DNA of 52,909 nt from Fructobacillus apis (GTDB lineage Bacteria; Bacillota; Bacilli; Lactobacillales; Lactobacillaceae), in NCBI RefSeq assembly GCF_023893635.1, contig NZ_JAMWYK010000007.1, positions 1 to 52,909 of the forward strand. Direction: 5' to 3'. Numbering within the stretch: position 1 is the first letter of the stretch; every line of letters starts with the position of its first letter. The position numbers were made by a program, and so were the translations under genes. Below the pieces are notes generated by a model, which did not search any database, was not told where the DNA came from, and worked only from the letters and a program-made list of their open reading frames with translations. Shown one piece after another: positions 10,064-19,284 of this stretch.

Positions 10064-10093
10064 AGCGCGCCTGTAAGGGGCGCGTTTTTATAT
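10064..10093 (+). repeat. Direct repeat copy 2, right border of the DGQHR island
   Basis: These 30 bases are identical to 8063-8092. The copy forms a terminator for the island operon and overlaps the stop codon of the convergent prepilin peptidase gene. Without the island, clpC and that gene would converge on a single shared copy. Confidence 0.9.
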
Positions 10094-10738
10094 GCCCTTA
10101 AAAAGCAGCATCAACAACCAGGAAAACAACAGAGCGGGGATGAAGGGGATGCGTCTCGTTTTCGTATAAATCGCCTGAATTAGTCCGATAACGCTCGCCA
10201 TCATCAGCCACATGCCAAAGTCAGCCCCGACCCATTCCAACCACCCCAGCACAACGATTGGGACATCGCCCACCCCCAACCATCGACACCAGGCGCACCC
10301 AAAAAGCAGCAGCGATACGAAAAGTGCCGCCGGGATAACGTGATGACAAACCGCGATGGCCCCCGCCAACAGCCACAGGAAATCCGTGCTCGCACTTTGG
10401 CTCTGTTGATCCTGGCGCGCGCAAAAGAGGAGTGGGAAGCACAGCCAGCTGCGCGCGTCACCAGGATCAAAGGTCCAGGTCAATAAAAGCGGCACGATTC
10501 CTTCATAGAAGAGCCACTCAAAGACGCCCGTAAAGCGCTGGTGACAGCTCGGGCAGGTGAAGCGGAGGCATAGTGCCGACAACAGCGGAACGAGCTCGTA
10601 CGACCGCAGGGTTCGCTCACAGCTAAAGCAAAAGGAGCGGGCCTTGAAGAGGGGAACGCCCGATACCGAACGGTCTGCCAGGCAGCAGATGAAGGACGCA
10701 ATGGTTGATTGAATTAAAAAGAGTATTAGTTTTTCCAT
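10088..10738 (-). CDS. comC: Prepilin peptidase (A24 family, ComC-like)
   Basis: This 216-residue polytopic membrane protein matches the bifunctional peptidase that processes type IV-like prepilins of the competence pseudopilus. Near the N-terminus are two CxxC pairs (CFSCERTL and FTCPSCHQRF), typical of the cytoplasmic zinc-binding insertion. A GxGD aspartyl catalytic motif is seen as LGVGDVPI in the second half. About six hydrophobic segments follow. No clear SD precedes the ATG at 10738, and a TATTAT sits only 6-12 bases upstream, so either a short leader or another start is possible. The stop lies within repeat copy 2. It is transcribed against clpC. Confidence 0.88.
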   Translation of the reverse strand: MEKLILFLIQSTIASFICCLADRSVSGVPLFKARSFCFSCERTLRSYELVPLLSALCLRFTCPSCHQRFTGVFEWLFYEGIVPLLLTWTFDPGDARSWLCFPLLFCARQDQQSQSASTDFLWLLAGAIAVCHHVIPAALFVSLLLFGCAWCRWLGVGDVPIVVLGWLEWVGADFGMWLMMASVIGLIQAIYTKTRRIPFIPALLFSWLLMLLFKGI

Positions 10739-10791
10739 GCCGAATAATACGCGGGCCGGAAGAAATTATCGCAGGGCGTGAAAAATTACCA

Positions 10792-11090
10792 CGCCGCCCA
10801 AGACCTTAAAAATCGGACTGGCGTAGAATCAAACAATAAAATCGCCGCCCAAGACCTTAAAAATCGCCTGGCGTAGAATCAAACAATTACCTCGCCGCCC
10901 ACTTTCAACCCACTTCTTTTAACGTTCAAACCCCAGCACCGCCGCCCACTTCCCATCCACTTCCTTTAACTTTCAATCCCCAAATCGCCGGTCATTTCAA
11001 TCCATTACCTTTCAACGGCACTCACTCGAATTGAATGCCAGTAAATCGCCACAGTCGCCCCTGACTTTGTCAGCCTTAAAATGCCGGCCA
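10792..11090. repeat. Degenerate tandem array, about 46-61 bp units
   Basis: Units headed by CGCC (mostly CGCCGCCCA) begin at 10792, 10843, 10893, 10940, 10986 and 11047. Units 1 and 2 are almost identical over 50 bases (shared CCCAAGACCTTAAAAATCG and TGGCGTAGAATCAAACAA); later units decay progressively towards the str promoter. No coding capacity is evident. It fills the space between comC and the str operon. The function is unknown; it is not a CRISPR because units lack a constant repeat and unique spacers. Confidence 0.7.
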
Positions 11091-11188
11091 CTTTAAAAGT
11101 TCACCTTTTTCGAGGAGCAAGAAAATCCAGCCCAAACAAAGCCAAGAAATTCTTAACAAATTTCTTCAAAAAAGGCGCTATCAAAGCC

Positions 11189-11216
11189 TTGACATTCCCT
11201 ATAAACCTGCTATTAT
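11189..11216 (+). promoter_or_regulatory. Promoter of the str operon
   Basis: A perfect TTGACA (11189-11194) and TATTAT (11211-11216) are 16 bases apart. It is the best promoter between comC and rpsL. Confidence 0.8.
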
Positions 11217-11374
11217 ATTCAACGTGCTTTTAAGTCATTAGCTCTTTTTGTCAGCGACGTCGCTGCAAAGGGCGGTGTAAAGGCAAGTCTAAGCAGGACT
11301 TCCGGGAGCACTTTTGTTTATTGACAAAAATGATACACCTGGAACTGTGAAATAAAACTAAGGAGAATAGTAGG
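11217..11374 (+). promoter_or_regulatory. Long structured leader of the str operon
   Basis: The leader contains a 14-base perfect palindrome CAGCGACGTCGCTG (11252-11265). GTGCT (11224-11228) can pair with AGCAC (11307-11311). GACTT (11297-11301) can pair either with AAGTC at 11232-11236 or with AAGTC at 11285-11289. TTTTTGTCA (11245-11253) is complementary to TGACAAAAA (11322-11330) outside that fold. These alternatives suggest a conformational switch, for example autoregulation by S12 or S7, but only the pairings are seen. Confidence 0.5.
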
Positions 11375-11788
11375 ATGCCTACAATTAACCAATTGGTTCG
11401 TAAGTCACGTAAGTCTCAAGCTACGAAGTCAAACTCACCAGCTTTGAACTACGGCTACAACTCAATGAAGAAGATGGCAACGAAGAACGTTGCCCCACAA
11501 AAGCGTGGTGTTGCTACCCGTGTTGGTACGTTGACGCCAAAGAAGCCTAACTCAGCTTTGCGTAAGTACGCCCGTGTGCGTTTGTCAAACTTGTTTGAAG
11601 TTACGGCATACATCCCAGGAATCGGTCACAACTTGCAAGAACACTCTGTTGTCTTGATCCGTGGTGGTCGTGTTAAGGATTTGCCTGGTGTGCGTTATCA
11701 CGTTGTTCGTGGTGCGTTGGATACTGCCGGTGTTGACGGTCGGATGACTTCTCGTTCTAAGTACGGAACGAAGGCTCCTAAGAAGTAA
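11375..11788 (+). CDS. rpsL: 30S ribosomal protein S12
   Basis: S12 lies at the decoding centre of the 30S subunit and controls accuracy. The 137-residue protein retains [11 protein letters not shown] and [13 protein letters not shown], the two loops whose lysines are changed in streptomycin-resistant mutants, so these positions are wild-type. The segment [14 protein letters not shown] differs slightly from the usual NG(Y)[14 protein letters not shown] precedes the ATG. It is first gene of rpsL-rpsG-fusA; tuf does not follow, as usual in lactic acid bacteria. Confidence 0.98.
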   Translation: MPTINQLVRKSRKSQATKSNSPALNYGYNSMKKMATKNVAPQKRGVATRVGTLTPKKPNSALRKYARVRLSNLFEVTAYIPGIGHNLQEHSVVLIRGGRVKDLPGVRYHVVRGALDTAGVDGRMTSRSKYGTKAPKK

Positions 11789-11804
11789 TAGGAAAGGAAA
11801 ACTC

Positions 11805-12275
11805 ATGCCACGTAAAGGTTACACGAAGCGTCAGGAAGTTTTGCCTGACCCAATTTACAACTCAAAGTTGGTATCACGTTTGATCAACCGTTTGATGGTT
11901 GATGGTAAGCGTGGAACGGCATCTACTATCTTGTACGATGCCTTCGACCAAATTAAGCAAACGACTGGTAACGATCCATTGGAAGTTTTCGAACAAGCCA
12001 TGGAAAACATCATGCCAGTATTGGAAGTTAAGGCCCGCCGTGTTGGTGGATCTAACTACCAGGTTCCAATCGAAGTTCGCCCAGAACGTCGTACGACTTT
12101 GGGACTCCGTTGGTTGGTTAACTACGCTCGTTTGCGTAACGAACACACAATGGACGAACGTTTGGCCAAGGAAATTATCGATGCAGCTAACGAAAACGGT
12201 GCATCTGTTAAGAAGCGCGAAGACACGCACAAGATGGCAGAAGCCAACCGTGCCTTTGCTCACTACCGTTGGTAG
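11805..12275 (+). CDS. rpsG: 30S ribosomal protein S7
   Basis: S7 nucleates assembly of the 30S head by binding the 3' domain of 16S rRNA and contacts the E-site tRNA. The 156-residue length and the start [16 protein letters not shown] are standard, as are [16 protein letters not shown] and the C-terminal [22 protein letters not shown] lies ahead of the ATG, 16 bases after rpsL. In E. coli S7 autoregulates the str operon; the intergenic hairpins downstream could serve a similar role here. Confidence 0.98.
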   Translation: MPRKGYTKRQEVLPDPIYNSKLVSRLINRLMVDGKRGTASTILYDAFDQIKQTTGNDPLEVFEQAMENIMPVLEVKARRVGGSNYQVPIEVRPERRTTLGLRWLVNYARLRNEHTMDERLAKEIIDAANENGASVKKREDTHKMAEANRAFAHYRW

Positions 12276-12277
12276 GA

Positions 12278-12362
12278 TAAGCGCTGCTTAACCTTCCGGT
12301 TAGGCAAACGCTTGTTGCAAATAGTTTCATCTAAAAAGCGAACTAAAACTAGGTCGCTTTTT
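12278..12362 (+). promoter_or_regulatory. Hairpin and attenuator between rpsG and fusA
   Basis: The first hairpin pairs AAGCG and GCTTAACC with GGTT(T)AGGC and CGCTT (12278-12313). The second has a perfect 9-bp stem AAAAAGCGA (12333-12341) and TCGCTTTTT (12354-12362), which resembles a terminator. A partial terminator here would set fusA below ribosomal protein levels or make it regulated; this is inferred. Confidence 0.6.
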
Positions 12363-12395
12363 ATTGCAAATAATTGAAAAAATTAGGAGATAATT

Positions 12396-14507
12396 ATGGC
12401 TAAACGTGAATACGAGCTTAACCGTACGCGTAACATCGGTATCATGGCCCACATCGATGCCGGTAAGACGACGACGACTGAACGTATCTTGTACTACACG
12501 GGTAAGATCCACAAGCTTGGTGAAACCCACGATGGTGCATCACAAATGGATTTCATGGACCAAGAAAAGGAACGTGGAATCACTATCCAATCTGCCGCTA
12601 CTACTGCCGTATGGCGCGGATTTACTGACCAATACGAAAACGACCCATTCCGTGTCAACATCATCGATACGCCAGGTCACGTTGACTTCACGATCGAAGT
12701 TGAACGTGCCCTCCGTGTTTTGGATGGTGCCGTAGCCGTATTGGACGGGGCTGCTGGTGTTGAACCACAGACCGAAACTGTTTGGCACCAAGCCACGACT
12801 TACAACGTTCCACGTATTGTTTTCGTTAACAAGATGGACAAGTTGGGTGCCGACTTTGGTATGTCAGTTGAATCAATGCACAAGCGTCTTCAAGTTAACG
12901 CCGAAGCCATCCAATGGCCAATCGGTGCCGAAGACGACTTCGAAGGTGTTATTGACTTGATCCAAGAAGAAGCTTACTACCCAACTGATGAACACGGTTC
13001 ATCATGGGAACCAAAGCCAATTCCTGACGACTACAAGGACATCGTGGCAGAACGTCGCGAAAAGTTGATTGAAGCGGTTGCTGATGTCGACGAAGAATTG
13101 ATGGACAAGTACCTTGGCGGAGAAGAAATCTCTGTTGACGAATTGAAGGCAGCTATCCGTCGCGCAACGTTGGCCCTCGAATTCTACCCAGTTCTTGCAG
13201 GTTCTGCCTACAAGGATAAGGGTGTTCAAATGATGTTGGATGCCGTTGTTGACTACTTGCCATCACCATTGGAAGTTCGCCCATACGAAGCAACTGATCC
13301 AAAGACTGATGAAGAAGTTCAATTGGTTGCCGATGACTCAAAGCCATTCGCCGCTTTGGCATTTAAGATCATGACGGACCCATTCGTTGGACGTTTGACG
13401 TTTATGCGTGTCTACACTGGTTCATTGAAGTCAGGTTCATACGTACAAAACACGACGTCAGATACGCGTGAACGTGTTGGACGTTTGCTCCAAATGCACG
13501 CTACGTCACGTACTGAAATCGACGAAGTCTTCTCAGGAGACATCGCCGCTGCGATCGGTTTGAAGAACACCACTACTGGTGACTCATTGACTGATACGGC
13601 TCACCCATTGATTCTTGAATCAATGGAATTCCCAGAACCAGTTATCGAATTGGCCATCGAACCTAAGACGAAGGCCGACCAAGATAAGTTGGCTACTGCT
13701 TTGCAAAAGTTGTCTGAAGAAGATCCTTCATTGCGTGCCTCAACGAACCCTGAAACGGGTGACACGTTGATCGCCGGAATGGGAGAATTGCAATTGGACA
13801 TCACGCTTGACCGTATCAAGCGTGAATTCAACGTTGACGCCCAAGTTGGTGCGCCACAAGTTGCTTACCGTGAAGCCTTCACGAAGACTGTTTCAGCTCG
13901 TGGATTCTTCAAGCGTCAGTCTGGTGGTAAGGGACAGTATGGAGATGTTACGATCGAATTCTCTCCAAACGAAGAAGGTGCTGGATTCGAATTCGAAGAC
14001 AACATCGTCGGTGGAGTTGTTCCTCGTGAATACATCCCTTCAGTTGAACAAGGTTTGAAGGACTCATTGAACGCTGGTCCTTTGGCTGGATTCCCATTGG
14101 TTGACTTGAAGGCCCGTTTGTACGATGGTTCTTACCACGATGTCGATTCTTCTGAATCAGCATTTAAGATCGCCGCTTCCCTTGCATTGAAGGAAGCTGC
14201 TAAGACTGCCGGTGCAGTTATCTTGGAACCAATCATGGCCGTTTCAATCGTTGTTCCTGAAGAAAACCTTGGTGATGTGATGGGACACGTTTCCGCACGT
14301 CGTGGTTTGATCGAAGGACAAGAAAACCGTGGTGCTGTTTTGGCTGTTTCAGCTCAAGTGCCATTGTCAGAAATGTTCGGATATGCAACGACTTTGCGTT
14401 CAGCAACGCAAGGACGTGGTACGTTCCAGATGTCATTTGACCACTACTCAGCTGTGCCAAAGAACATCCAAGAAGAAATCATCAAGGCCCACGGTTCAGA
14501 AGCTTAA
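12396..14507 (+). CDS. fusA: Translation elongation factor G
   Basis: EF-G is the GTPase that drives tRNA-mRNA translocation and, with RRF, ribosome recycling. The 703-residue protein has G1 [16 protein letters not shown]3 DTPGHVDF and G4 NKMDK near the N-terminus, followed by domain II and the domain III-V blocks ([25 protein letters not shown]). TTAGGAG precedes the ATG. The sequence is rich in TTG and preferred codons, as expected for a very highly expressed gene. It closes the str operon; tuf is elsewhere. Confidence 0.98.
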   Translation: MAKREYELNRTRNIGIMAHIDAGKTTTTERILYYTGKIHKLGETHDGASQMDFMDQEKERGITIQSAATTAVWRGFTDQYENDPFRVNIIDTPGHVDFTIEVERALRVLDGAVAVLDGAAGVEPQTETVWHQATTYNVPRIVFVNKMDKLGADFGMSVESMHKRLQVNAEAIQWPIGAEDDFEGVIDLIQEEAYYPTDEHGSSWEPKPIPDDYKDIVAERREKLIEAVADVDEELMDKYLGGEEISVDELKAAIRRATLALEFYPVLAGSAYKDKGVQMMLDAVVDYLPSPLEVRPYEATDPKTDEEVQLVADDSKPFAALAFKIMTDPFVGRLTFMRVYTGSLKSGSYVQNTTSDTRERVGRLLQMHATSRTEIDEVFSGDIAAAIGLKNTTTGDSLTDTAHPLILESMEFPEPVIELAIEPKTKADQDKLATALQKLSEEDPSLRASTNPETGDTLIAGMGELQLDITLDRIKREFNVDAQVGAPQVAYREAFTKTVSARGFFKRQSGGKGQYGDVTIEFSPNEEGAGFEFEDNIVGGVVPREYIPSVEQGLKDSLNAGPLAGFPLVDLKARLYDGSYHDVDSSESAFKIAASLALKEAAKTAGAVILEPIMAVSIVVPEENLGDVMGHVSARRGLIEGQENRGAVLAVSAQVPLSEMFGYATTLRSATQGRGTFQMSFDHYSAVPKNIQEEIIKAHGSEA

Positions 14508-14529
14508 GCTTCAACCGAGTCTGATGAAT

Positions 14530-14561
14530 AACCAGGTTAGCTCTGCTAGCCTGGTTTTTTT
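14530..14561 (+). terminator. Intrinsic terminator of the str operon
   Basis: AACCAGGTTAGC (14530-14541) pairs with GCTAGCCTGGTT (14545-14556), followed by a T run. Confidence 0.9.
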
Positions 14562-14639
14562 GTGCCCAAAAATCCAATCTCAGTCGCTTTTGACTTTTTT
14601 ATTCATGGAAAAACGCGCTGCGCGCTTCGAAGCACCTCC

Positions 14640-14670
14640 GGCCCAGGGCATCACAGCCCGGGGCCTTTTT
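14640..14670 (+). terminator. Second, apparently orphan terminator before potA
   Basis: GGCCCAGGGC (14640-14649) pairs with GCCCGGGGCC (14656-14665), followed by TTTTT. No gene lies between it and the fusA terminator, so it is a backup or a relic. A possible potA promoter TTTAAA-17-TAAAAT (14691-14719) follows. Confidence 0.7.
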
Positions 14671-14749
14671 GAAAATTGGTGGAATAAAGCTTTAAACAGC
14701 ACACCGCCCGTTGTAAAATGGAAACCAGCAATCACTTTGGAGAAAAGAC

Positions 14750-15901
14750 ATGACAGCAGAACAAATTCTTGAATTTAAGCAGGTGGCCTTGGCCTTCGGG
14801 GAAACCGAAGTGTTGAAGAACATCGATTTAACCCTGGACTCCGGTCAGTTCTACACCCTTTTGGGTCCTTCTGGTTCCGGAAAGTCCACCATTTTGAAGC
14901 TGATTTCGGGTCAACTCCAGCCATCCGGTGGAAAGGTGGTCTTTGATGGGGACGTTATCAACGACCAGCCGGCCGAAAAGCGTCGGGTGAACACCGTTTT
15001 CCAAAACTACTCGCTCTTTCCAAACATGAACGTTTACGACAACGTGGCCTTCGGCCCCCGTTTGAAGAAGATGTCTGAAACGGTCATCGAGGAAAAGGTG
15101 AAGGAGATGCTCGCTTTGGTCAAGCTCTCTGGTTACGAGAACCGCGAGATCAACGAGCTCTCCGGTGGACAGCAACAGCGTGTCGCCATCGCCCGTGCCT
15201 TGGCGAACGATCCGGAAGTGCTGCTTTTGGACGAACCGCTCTCAGCCTTGGACTACAAGTTGCGTAAGGTTTTGCAGACGGAACTGCGGACCATCCAACG
15301 CCGACTCGGCATCACCTTCGTCTTCGTTACCCACGACCAGGAAGAGGCCTTGGCCATGTCCGACTGGATCTTTGTCATGAACGACGGGGTCATCCAGCAG
15401 CAGGGGACGCCGGAAGACATCTACGACGAACCGGTCAACCACTTCGTTGCCGACTTCATCGGGGAATCCAACATCGTGCCCGGTATCATGAAGGACGACT
15501 ACCTGGTCCACTTCGTTGGTAAGGACTTCGAAAACGTCGACGCGGGCATGCGCAAAAACGAGGCGGTCGAAGTCGTGCTCCGGCCCGAGGACCTCGACTT
15601 GACCACGCCGGAGGAAGGAAAACTGGTCGTGACCATCAAGAACCAGTCCTTCCGTGGTGACTACTACGAAATCATGGCCCAGGATGAGGATTTGAACCTC
15701 TGGCAGGTGCAGGTCACGAACCCGGCGGAAATTGGGGCACGGGTGGGTCTGACTTTTGACCCCGAAGACATCCACGTGATGCGCTACAACGAATCCGAAG
15801 AGGAGTTCGACGCGCGTTTGGAAGCCTACGAGGACGAGGAGACGCCGACCGACCCATCGGATTCAGCGGACAAGGTGCCCGAGGTGTTCGACCATGAATA
15901 A
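14750..15901 (+). CDS. potA: Spermidine/putrescine ABC transporter ATP-binding protein
   Basis: PotA hydrolyses ATP to power polyamine import. The 383-residue protein has Walker [10 protein letters not shown], signature [15 protein letters not shown], Walker [13 protein letters not shown] and the H-loop [15 protein letters not shown]-type C-terminal domain follows, ending in a long acidic tail. GGAG precedes the ATG at 14750. It overlaps potB by 8 bases, so potABCD is one tightly coupled operon placed between the str and S10 operons. Codon use is more GC-rich (many CTG/CTC) than in the ribosomal genes, fitting lower expression. Substrate is inferred from the full potABCD set. Confidence 0.95.
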   Translation: MTAEQILEFKQVALAFGETEVLKNIDLTLDSGQFYTLLGPSGSGKSTILKLISGQLQPSGGKVVFDGDVINDQPAEKRRVNTVFQNYSLFPNMNVYDNVAFGPRLKKMSETVIEEKVKEMLALVKLSGYENREINELSGGQQQRVAIARALANDPEVLLLDEPLSALDYKLRKVLQTELRTIQRRLGITFVFVTHDQEEALAMSDWIFVMNDGVIQQQGTPEDIYDEPVNHFVADFIGESNIVPGIMKDDYLVHFVGKDFENVDAGMRKNEAVEVVLRPEDLDLTTPEEGKLVVTIKNQSFRGDYYEIMAQDEDLNLWQVQVTNPAEIGARVGLTFDPEDIHVMRYNESEEEFDARLEAYEDEETPTDPSDSADKVPEVFDHE

Positions 15902-16718
15902 GACGAAGAAACGCTTTACCGAGGCCTACCTCGGGATTTACGGGATTTGGCTCATCGCCTTTGTCGTTGCACCGCTGCTCCTCTTGGTTGTTCAGTCGGT
16001 GAACGTGCCGGGGCAGGGCTTTACGCTTGATAACTACAAGGAGTTCTTCACTTCGGGTCCCTACCTGGCCATGACGGTGAACTCGATTTGGTACGCCTTT
16101 TTGATCACGCTGGTCACTTTGGTCATCGCCTACCCGTTGGCGCTCTGCCTGACCAAGTTGAAGCACCGCTCCTTTTGGTTGTTGCTCGTCATCCTGCCAA
16201 CCTGGATTAACCTGCTGTTGAAGACCTACGCCTTCATCGGCTTGCTTGGGAAGGGCGGCCTGCTAAACACAGCCATGGAAAGCATGGGCTTCGGTCCGAC
16301 GCAGTTGCTGTTTACAAACGGAGCGTTCTTGCTGGTAGCGGCCTACATCGAACTGCCGTTCATGGTGCTGCCAATCTATAACGCGCTGCTCGACATTGAT
16401 CCTTTGCTGTCCGCCGCATCGCGGGACCTTGGGGCCTCGTCGGTTCAGACTTTGAAGAAGGTCATCTGGCCATTGTCGATGCCTGGTGTAAAAACGGGTG
16501 TGCAGACGGTGTTTATTCCCAGCCTGTCACTCTTCATGATTACCCGCCTGATTGGTGGAAACAAGGTGATTACGCTGGGTACTGCCATCGAGGAACACTT
16601 CCTCGTGACGCAGAACTGGTCTTTTGGATCGACCATCGGTGTGGTCTTGATCATCGCCATGGCGTTGACGATGGCCTTGACTGGTGACAAGAAGAAAAAG
16701 AAGAAGGGAGTCCACTAA
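15894..16718 (+). CDS. potB: Spermidine/putrescine ABC transporter permease
   Basis: PotB is one of two membrane subunits forming the polyamine channel. The 274-residue protein has six hydrophobic helices and the EAA-type loop that docks to PotA ([25 protein letters not shown]). The N-terminal [21 protein letters not shown] and a lysine-rich C-terminus fit a cytoplasmic tail. It starts within the end of potA and its stop overlaps the potC ATG. Confidence 0.94.
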   Translation: MNKTKKRFTEAYLGIYGIWLIAFVVAPLLLLVVQSVNVPGQGFTLDNYKEFFTSGPYLAMTVNSIWYAFLITLVTLVIAYPLALCLTKLKHRSFWLLLVILPTWINLLLKTYAFIGLLGKGGLLNTAMESMGFGPTQLLFTNGAFLLVAAYIELPFMVLPIYNALLDIDPLLSAASRDLGASSVQTLKKVIWPLSMPGVKTGVQTVFIPSLSLFMITRLIGGNKVITLGTAIEEHFLVTQNWSFGSTIGVVLIIAMALTMALTGDKKKKKKGVH

Positions 16719-17518
16719 TGAAAATCATCGAACGCGCCTGGCTTACCTTCGCCTTCTTTTTGTTGTATGCGCCCATCTTGTTTTTGGTCGTCTATTCCTT
16801 CAACGGGGGTGAGACGATGCAGGCCTTTGAAAGTTTCTCCTTTGTTCACTACCAGGAACTCTGGGAGGACACGCGCCTGCTTGAGATTGTGCTGGACACG
16901 CTGATTCTGGCGCTGGCCTCATCGCTGATTGCCACGGTCGTGGGAACCATCGGGGCGCTTGCCATCTTCCGGGCGCAGCGCAAACTGTTGAAGGAAACGT
17001 TGCTCGGCTTGAACAACGTGCTGCTCGTGTCGCCCGATGTCATCATCGGGGCGGCCTTCCTGATCTTGATGACGGCCCTTGGGTTGAAGCTTGGTTTCTT
17101 GACCGTGCTCTTGGCCCACGTTGCCTTCTCAATTCCAATCGTGGTTTTGATGGTGCTGCCAAAGCTCCAGGAGATGAACCGCGACTTGGTCTTGGCCGCT
17201 CAGGACCTGGGTGCCAAGCCAACGGAGGTGCTGACCAAGGTCACGTTGCCCGTCATTTCATCCGGAATCGTTGCTGGTTTCTTCATGGCCCTCACGTATT
17301 CCTTGGATGACTTCGCGGTGACCTTCTTTGTCACGGGAAACGGCTTCTCGACTTTGGCGGTCGAGGTATACTCCCGTGCCCGCCAGGGTGTCTCGCTCGA
17401 GATCAACGCACTGTCAACGCTCATGCTCTTCGTTGCCTTCGTGCTGGTACTCGGTTACTACGCCTACAGCCAAAAGCAAAAGGGTAAGAAGACGAAGTTG
17501 AAGGAGAAGGTCAAATGA
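16718..17518 (+). CDS. potC: Spermidine/putrescine ABC transporter permease
   Basis: PotC is the second permease subunit. The 266-residue protein begins [20 protein letters not shown] and carries the EAA-type loop AAQDLGAKPTEVLTKVTLPV near residue 165. Six helices are visible and the C-terminus is lysine-rich. The ATG shares one base with the potB stop, and the stop overlaps the potD ATG, indicating translational coupling along the operon. Confidence 0.94.
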   Translation: MKIIERAWLTFAFFLLYAPILFLVVYSFNGGETMQAFESFSFVHYQELWEDTRLLEIVLDTLILALASSLIATVVGTIGALAIFRAQRKLLKETLLGLNNVLLVSPDVIIGAAFLILMTALGLKLGFLTVLLAHVAFSIPIVVLMVLPKLQEMNRDLVLAAQDLGAKPTEVLTKVTLPVISSGIVAGFFMALTYSLDDFAVTFFVTGNGFSTLAVEVYSRARQGVSLEINALSTLMLFVAFVLVLGYYAYSQKQKGKKTKLKEKVK

Positions 17519-18597
17519 AGAAATTGCTAATGACTTTTTCGGAAATCGCTTTGCTTCTCGTATTATTTATCGGCCTGCAGGCAGCCTTAACGGCCAGCCG
17601 CAGCCAGCAGTCTTCCGGAAAGAAGGACACGATTACCTTCTATAATTGGGGAGACTACATCGATCCGGAAATTTTGAAGGATTTTGAAAAGGAGTCGGGC
17701 TACAAGGTGAACTACCAGACCTTCGACTCCAACGAGGCCATGTACACGAAGATTAAGCAGGGCGGAACGAACTTCGACCTCGCCGTGCCTTCCGACTACA
17801 TGGTCGCCAAGTTGAAGGACGGTGGCTTGCTCGCTAAACTGGATAAGAGTAAGTTGACTGGCGTCGACCACTTCGACAAGACTTTCCTGAACCAGTCCTT
17901 TGATAGGGGAAACGAATACTCGCTGCCATACTTCTGGGGAATGCTCGGAATTCTCTATAATAAAAAAGTCGTGGACGAGGACGAGCTGAAAGACTGGTCC
18001 TCCATCTGGGACGCCAAATTCCGCCACCGTTTGTTGCTGGTGGACTCTGCCCGCGACGTGTTGGGTTTGACTTTGCTATCACAGGGCAAATCCGTGAACG
18101 ACAAGAACGTCGCGGACATTGCGGCAGCGCAGGGAAAGCTCTCCTCTTTGATGCCAAACGTCAAAGCCATCGTGGGGGATGAATTGAAGCTCTACATGGC
18201 ACAGGGTGAAGGTGACCTCGCCGTGACCTACTCCGGTGAAGCCCGCAACGCCATGTCGCGGAACAAGGACCTGGCCTACAAGGTGCCGGAGGATGGATCG
18301 AACCTTTGGCTCGATAACCTGGTTATTCCGAAGAAGGCAGAGCATAAAGAAGCGGCCTACGCCTTGATGAACTACCTGAGCCGTCCGGACGTGGCGGCAA
18401 AGAACGCCAAGTACATTGGCTACGCCACGCCGAACAAGGATGCCAAGGAACTACTGCCTGATTCGGTTAAGAACAACGAAGGCTTCTATCCTAAGCAGTC
18501 GCTCTTAGATAAGTTGCAGGTCTATGAAAACTTCAATCCTTATTGGACGCAAAAGTACAACGACGCCTTTTTGGAATTTAAACTCAAAAAGTCGTAA
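17515..18597 (+). CDS. potD: Spermidine/putrescine-binding protein without a lipobox
   Basis: PotD captures polyamines outside the cell and delivers them to PotBC. The 360-residue protein has the family blocks TFYNWGDYIDPEIL, YQTFDSNEAMYTKI, FDLAVPSDYMVAKL, YFWGMLGILYN and VTYSGEA. The N-terminus has a hydrophobic segment (IALLLVLFIGLQAALTA) but no cysteine, so it cannot be lipidated and is probably held by an uncleaved or signal-peptidase-I-type N-terminal segment. It is the last pot gene, overlapping potC by 4 bases, and is followed by the terminator at 18697-18723. Confidence 0.94.
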   Translation: MKKLLMTFSEIALLLVLFIGLQAALTASRSQQSSGKKDTITFYNWGDYIDPEILKDFEKESGYKVNYQTFDSNEAMYTKIKQGGTNFDLAVPSDYMVAKLKDGGLLAKLDKSKLTGVDHFDKTFLNQSFDRGNEYSLPYFWGMLGILYNKKVVDEDELKDWSSIWDAKFRHRLLLVDSARDVLGLTLLSQGKSVNDKNVADIAAAQGKLSSLMPNVKAIVGDELKLYMAQGEGDLAVTYSGEARNAMSRNKDLAYKVPEDGSNLWLDNLVIPKKAEHKEAAYALMNYLSRPDVAAKNAKYIGYATPNKDAKELLPDSVKNNEGFYPKQSLLDKLQVYENFNPYWTQKYNDAFLEFKLKKS

Positions 18598-18696
18598 AAT
18601 AGTCGTAGACAGAAAAGAAAAAGTTTCCTGCAAAGGGGATTTTTCTGACGCAAAACCGGGAACAAAATTTCGGAAAAATTAATTGAATTAAATCGG

Positions 18697-18723
18697 AAAA
18701 ACCCTTGTGTATCAAGGGTTTTT
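18697..18723 (+). terminator. Terminator of the pot operon, overlapping the S10 promoter
   Basis: AAAAACCCTTG (18697-18707) pairs perfectly with CAAGGGTTTTT (18713-18723). The loop and left arm include the -35 box of the downstream S10 promoter. Confidence 0.85.
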
Positions 18724-18733
18724 CTGCTATTAT
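18705..18733 (+). promoter_or_regulatory. Promoter of the S10 operon
   Basis: TTGTGT (18705-18710) and TATTAT (18728-18733) are 17 bases apart, with TGC just before the -10 box (extended -10). It is embedded in the pot terminator hairpin. Confidence 0.7.
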
Positions 18734-18739
18734 AGTCAA

Positions 18740-18919
18740 GTACGCCTTTTGGGGATGCCGATGCAAACCCGCTAAAAAGACTGGTGTATCAACGTTTAGC
18801 GATGATGATTAAGGTTGCGACACGCGCGGCCGCGTTGCCATGGGCGCGCAAAACACAACATGTGTTGTCGGTTTTTGATCGGAGTTAGCTGATTTACAAA
18901 ATCAACGAGGAGGCAGAAA
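18740..18919 (+). promoter_or_regulatory. Structured 5' leader of the S10 operon
   Basis: The 180-base leader holds several hairpins: GCTAAA...TTTAGC (about 18770-18799), a GC-rich stem around ACGCGCGGCCGCGT, ACAACATGTGTTGT (about 18859-18872), and TGATTTACAAAATCA just before the rpsJ SD. The arrangement suggests ribosomal-protein autoregulation; which protein binds is not known. Confidence 0.45.
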
Positions 18920-19228
18920 ATGGCACAAAAGAAGATCCGTATCCGCTTGAAGGCATACGAACACCGTATCTTGGACCAATCAGCGGACAAGATTGTTGAA
19001 ACGGCAAAGCGTACCGGCGCAGAAATCGCTGGTCCTATTCCGTTGCCAACTGAACGCTCTTTGTACACGGTGCTTAGCTCACCACACAAGTACAAGGATG
19101 CCCGCGAACAGTTCGAAATGCGGACGCACAAGCGTTTGGTCGACATTGTGAACCCTACTGACAAGACAGTTGACGCATTGCGTAAGCTTGAATTGCCAGC
19201 AGGTGTTGCAATCGAAATCAAGCTCTAA
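18920..19228 (+). CDS. rpsJ: 30S ribosomal protein S10
   Basis: S10 (NusE) is part of the 30S head and, with NusB, of antitermination complexes. The 102-residue protein starts [19 protein letters not shown], and shows [15 protein letters not shown] and the C-terminal EIKL typical of the family. GAGGAGG precedes the ATG. It is the first gene of the S10-spc-alpha unit; a 56-base gap separates it from rplC. Confidence 0.98.
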   Translation: MAQKKIRIRLKAYEHRILDQSADKIVETAKRTGAEIAGPIPLPTERSLYTVLSSPHKYKDAREQFEMRTHKRLVDIVNPTDKTVDALRKLELPAGVAIEIKL

Positions 19229-19284
19229 TCAGTACCACCCCGTTAGTTAATCGTAACTAGCGACGAAATAAAGGAGAATAAGTC

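Noticed and set aside
10739-10752. Competence sigma-factor box upstream of comC
   Set aside because: CGAATA is present only on the strand opposite to comC transcription.
10792-11090. Possible CRISPR array upstream of rpsL
   Set aside because: Units have no constant repeat with unique spacers; whole units are similar and decay, and no cas genes are near.
11321-11353. Second TTGACA as an extra str promoter
   Set aside because: No -10 box at proper spacing; the TTGACAAAAA is better explained as part of the leader structure.
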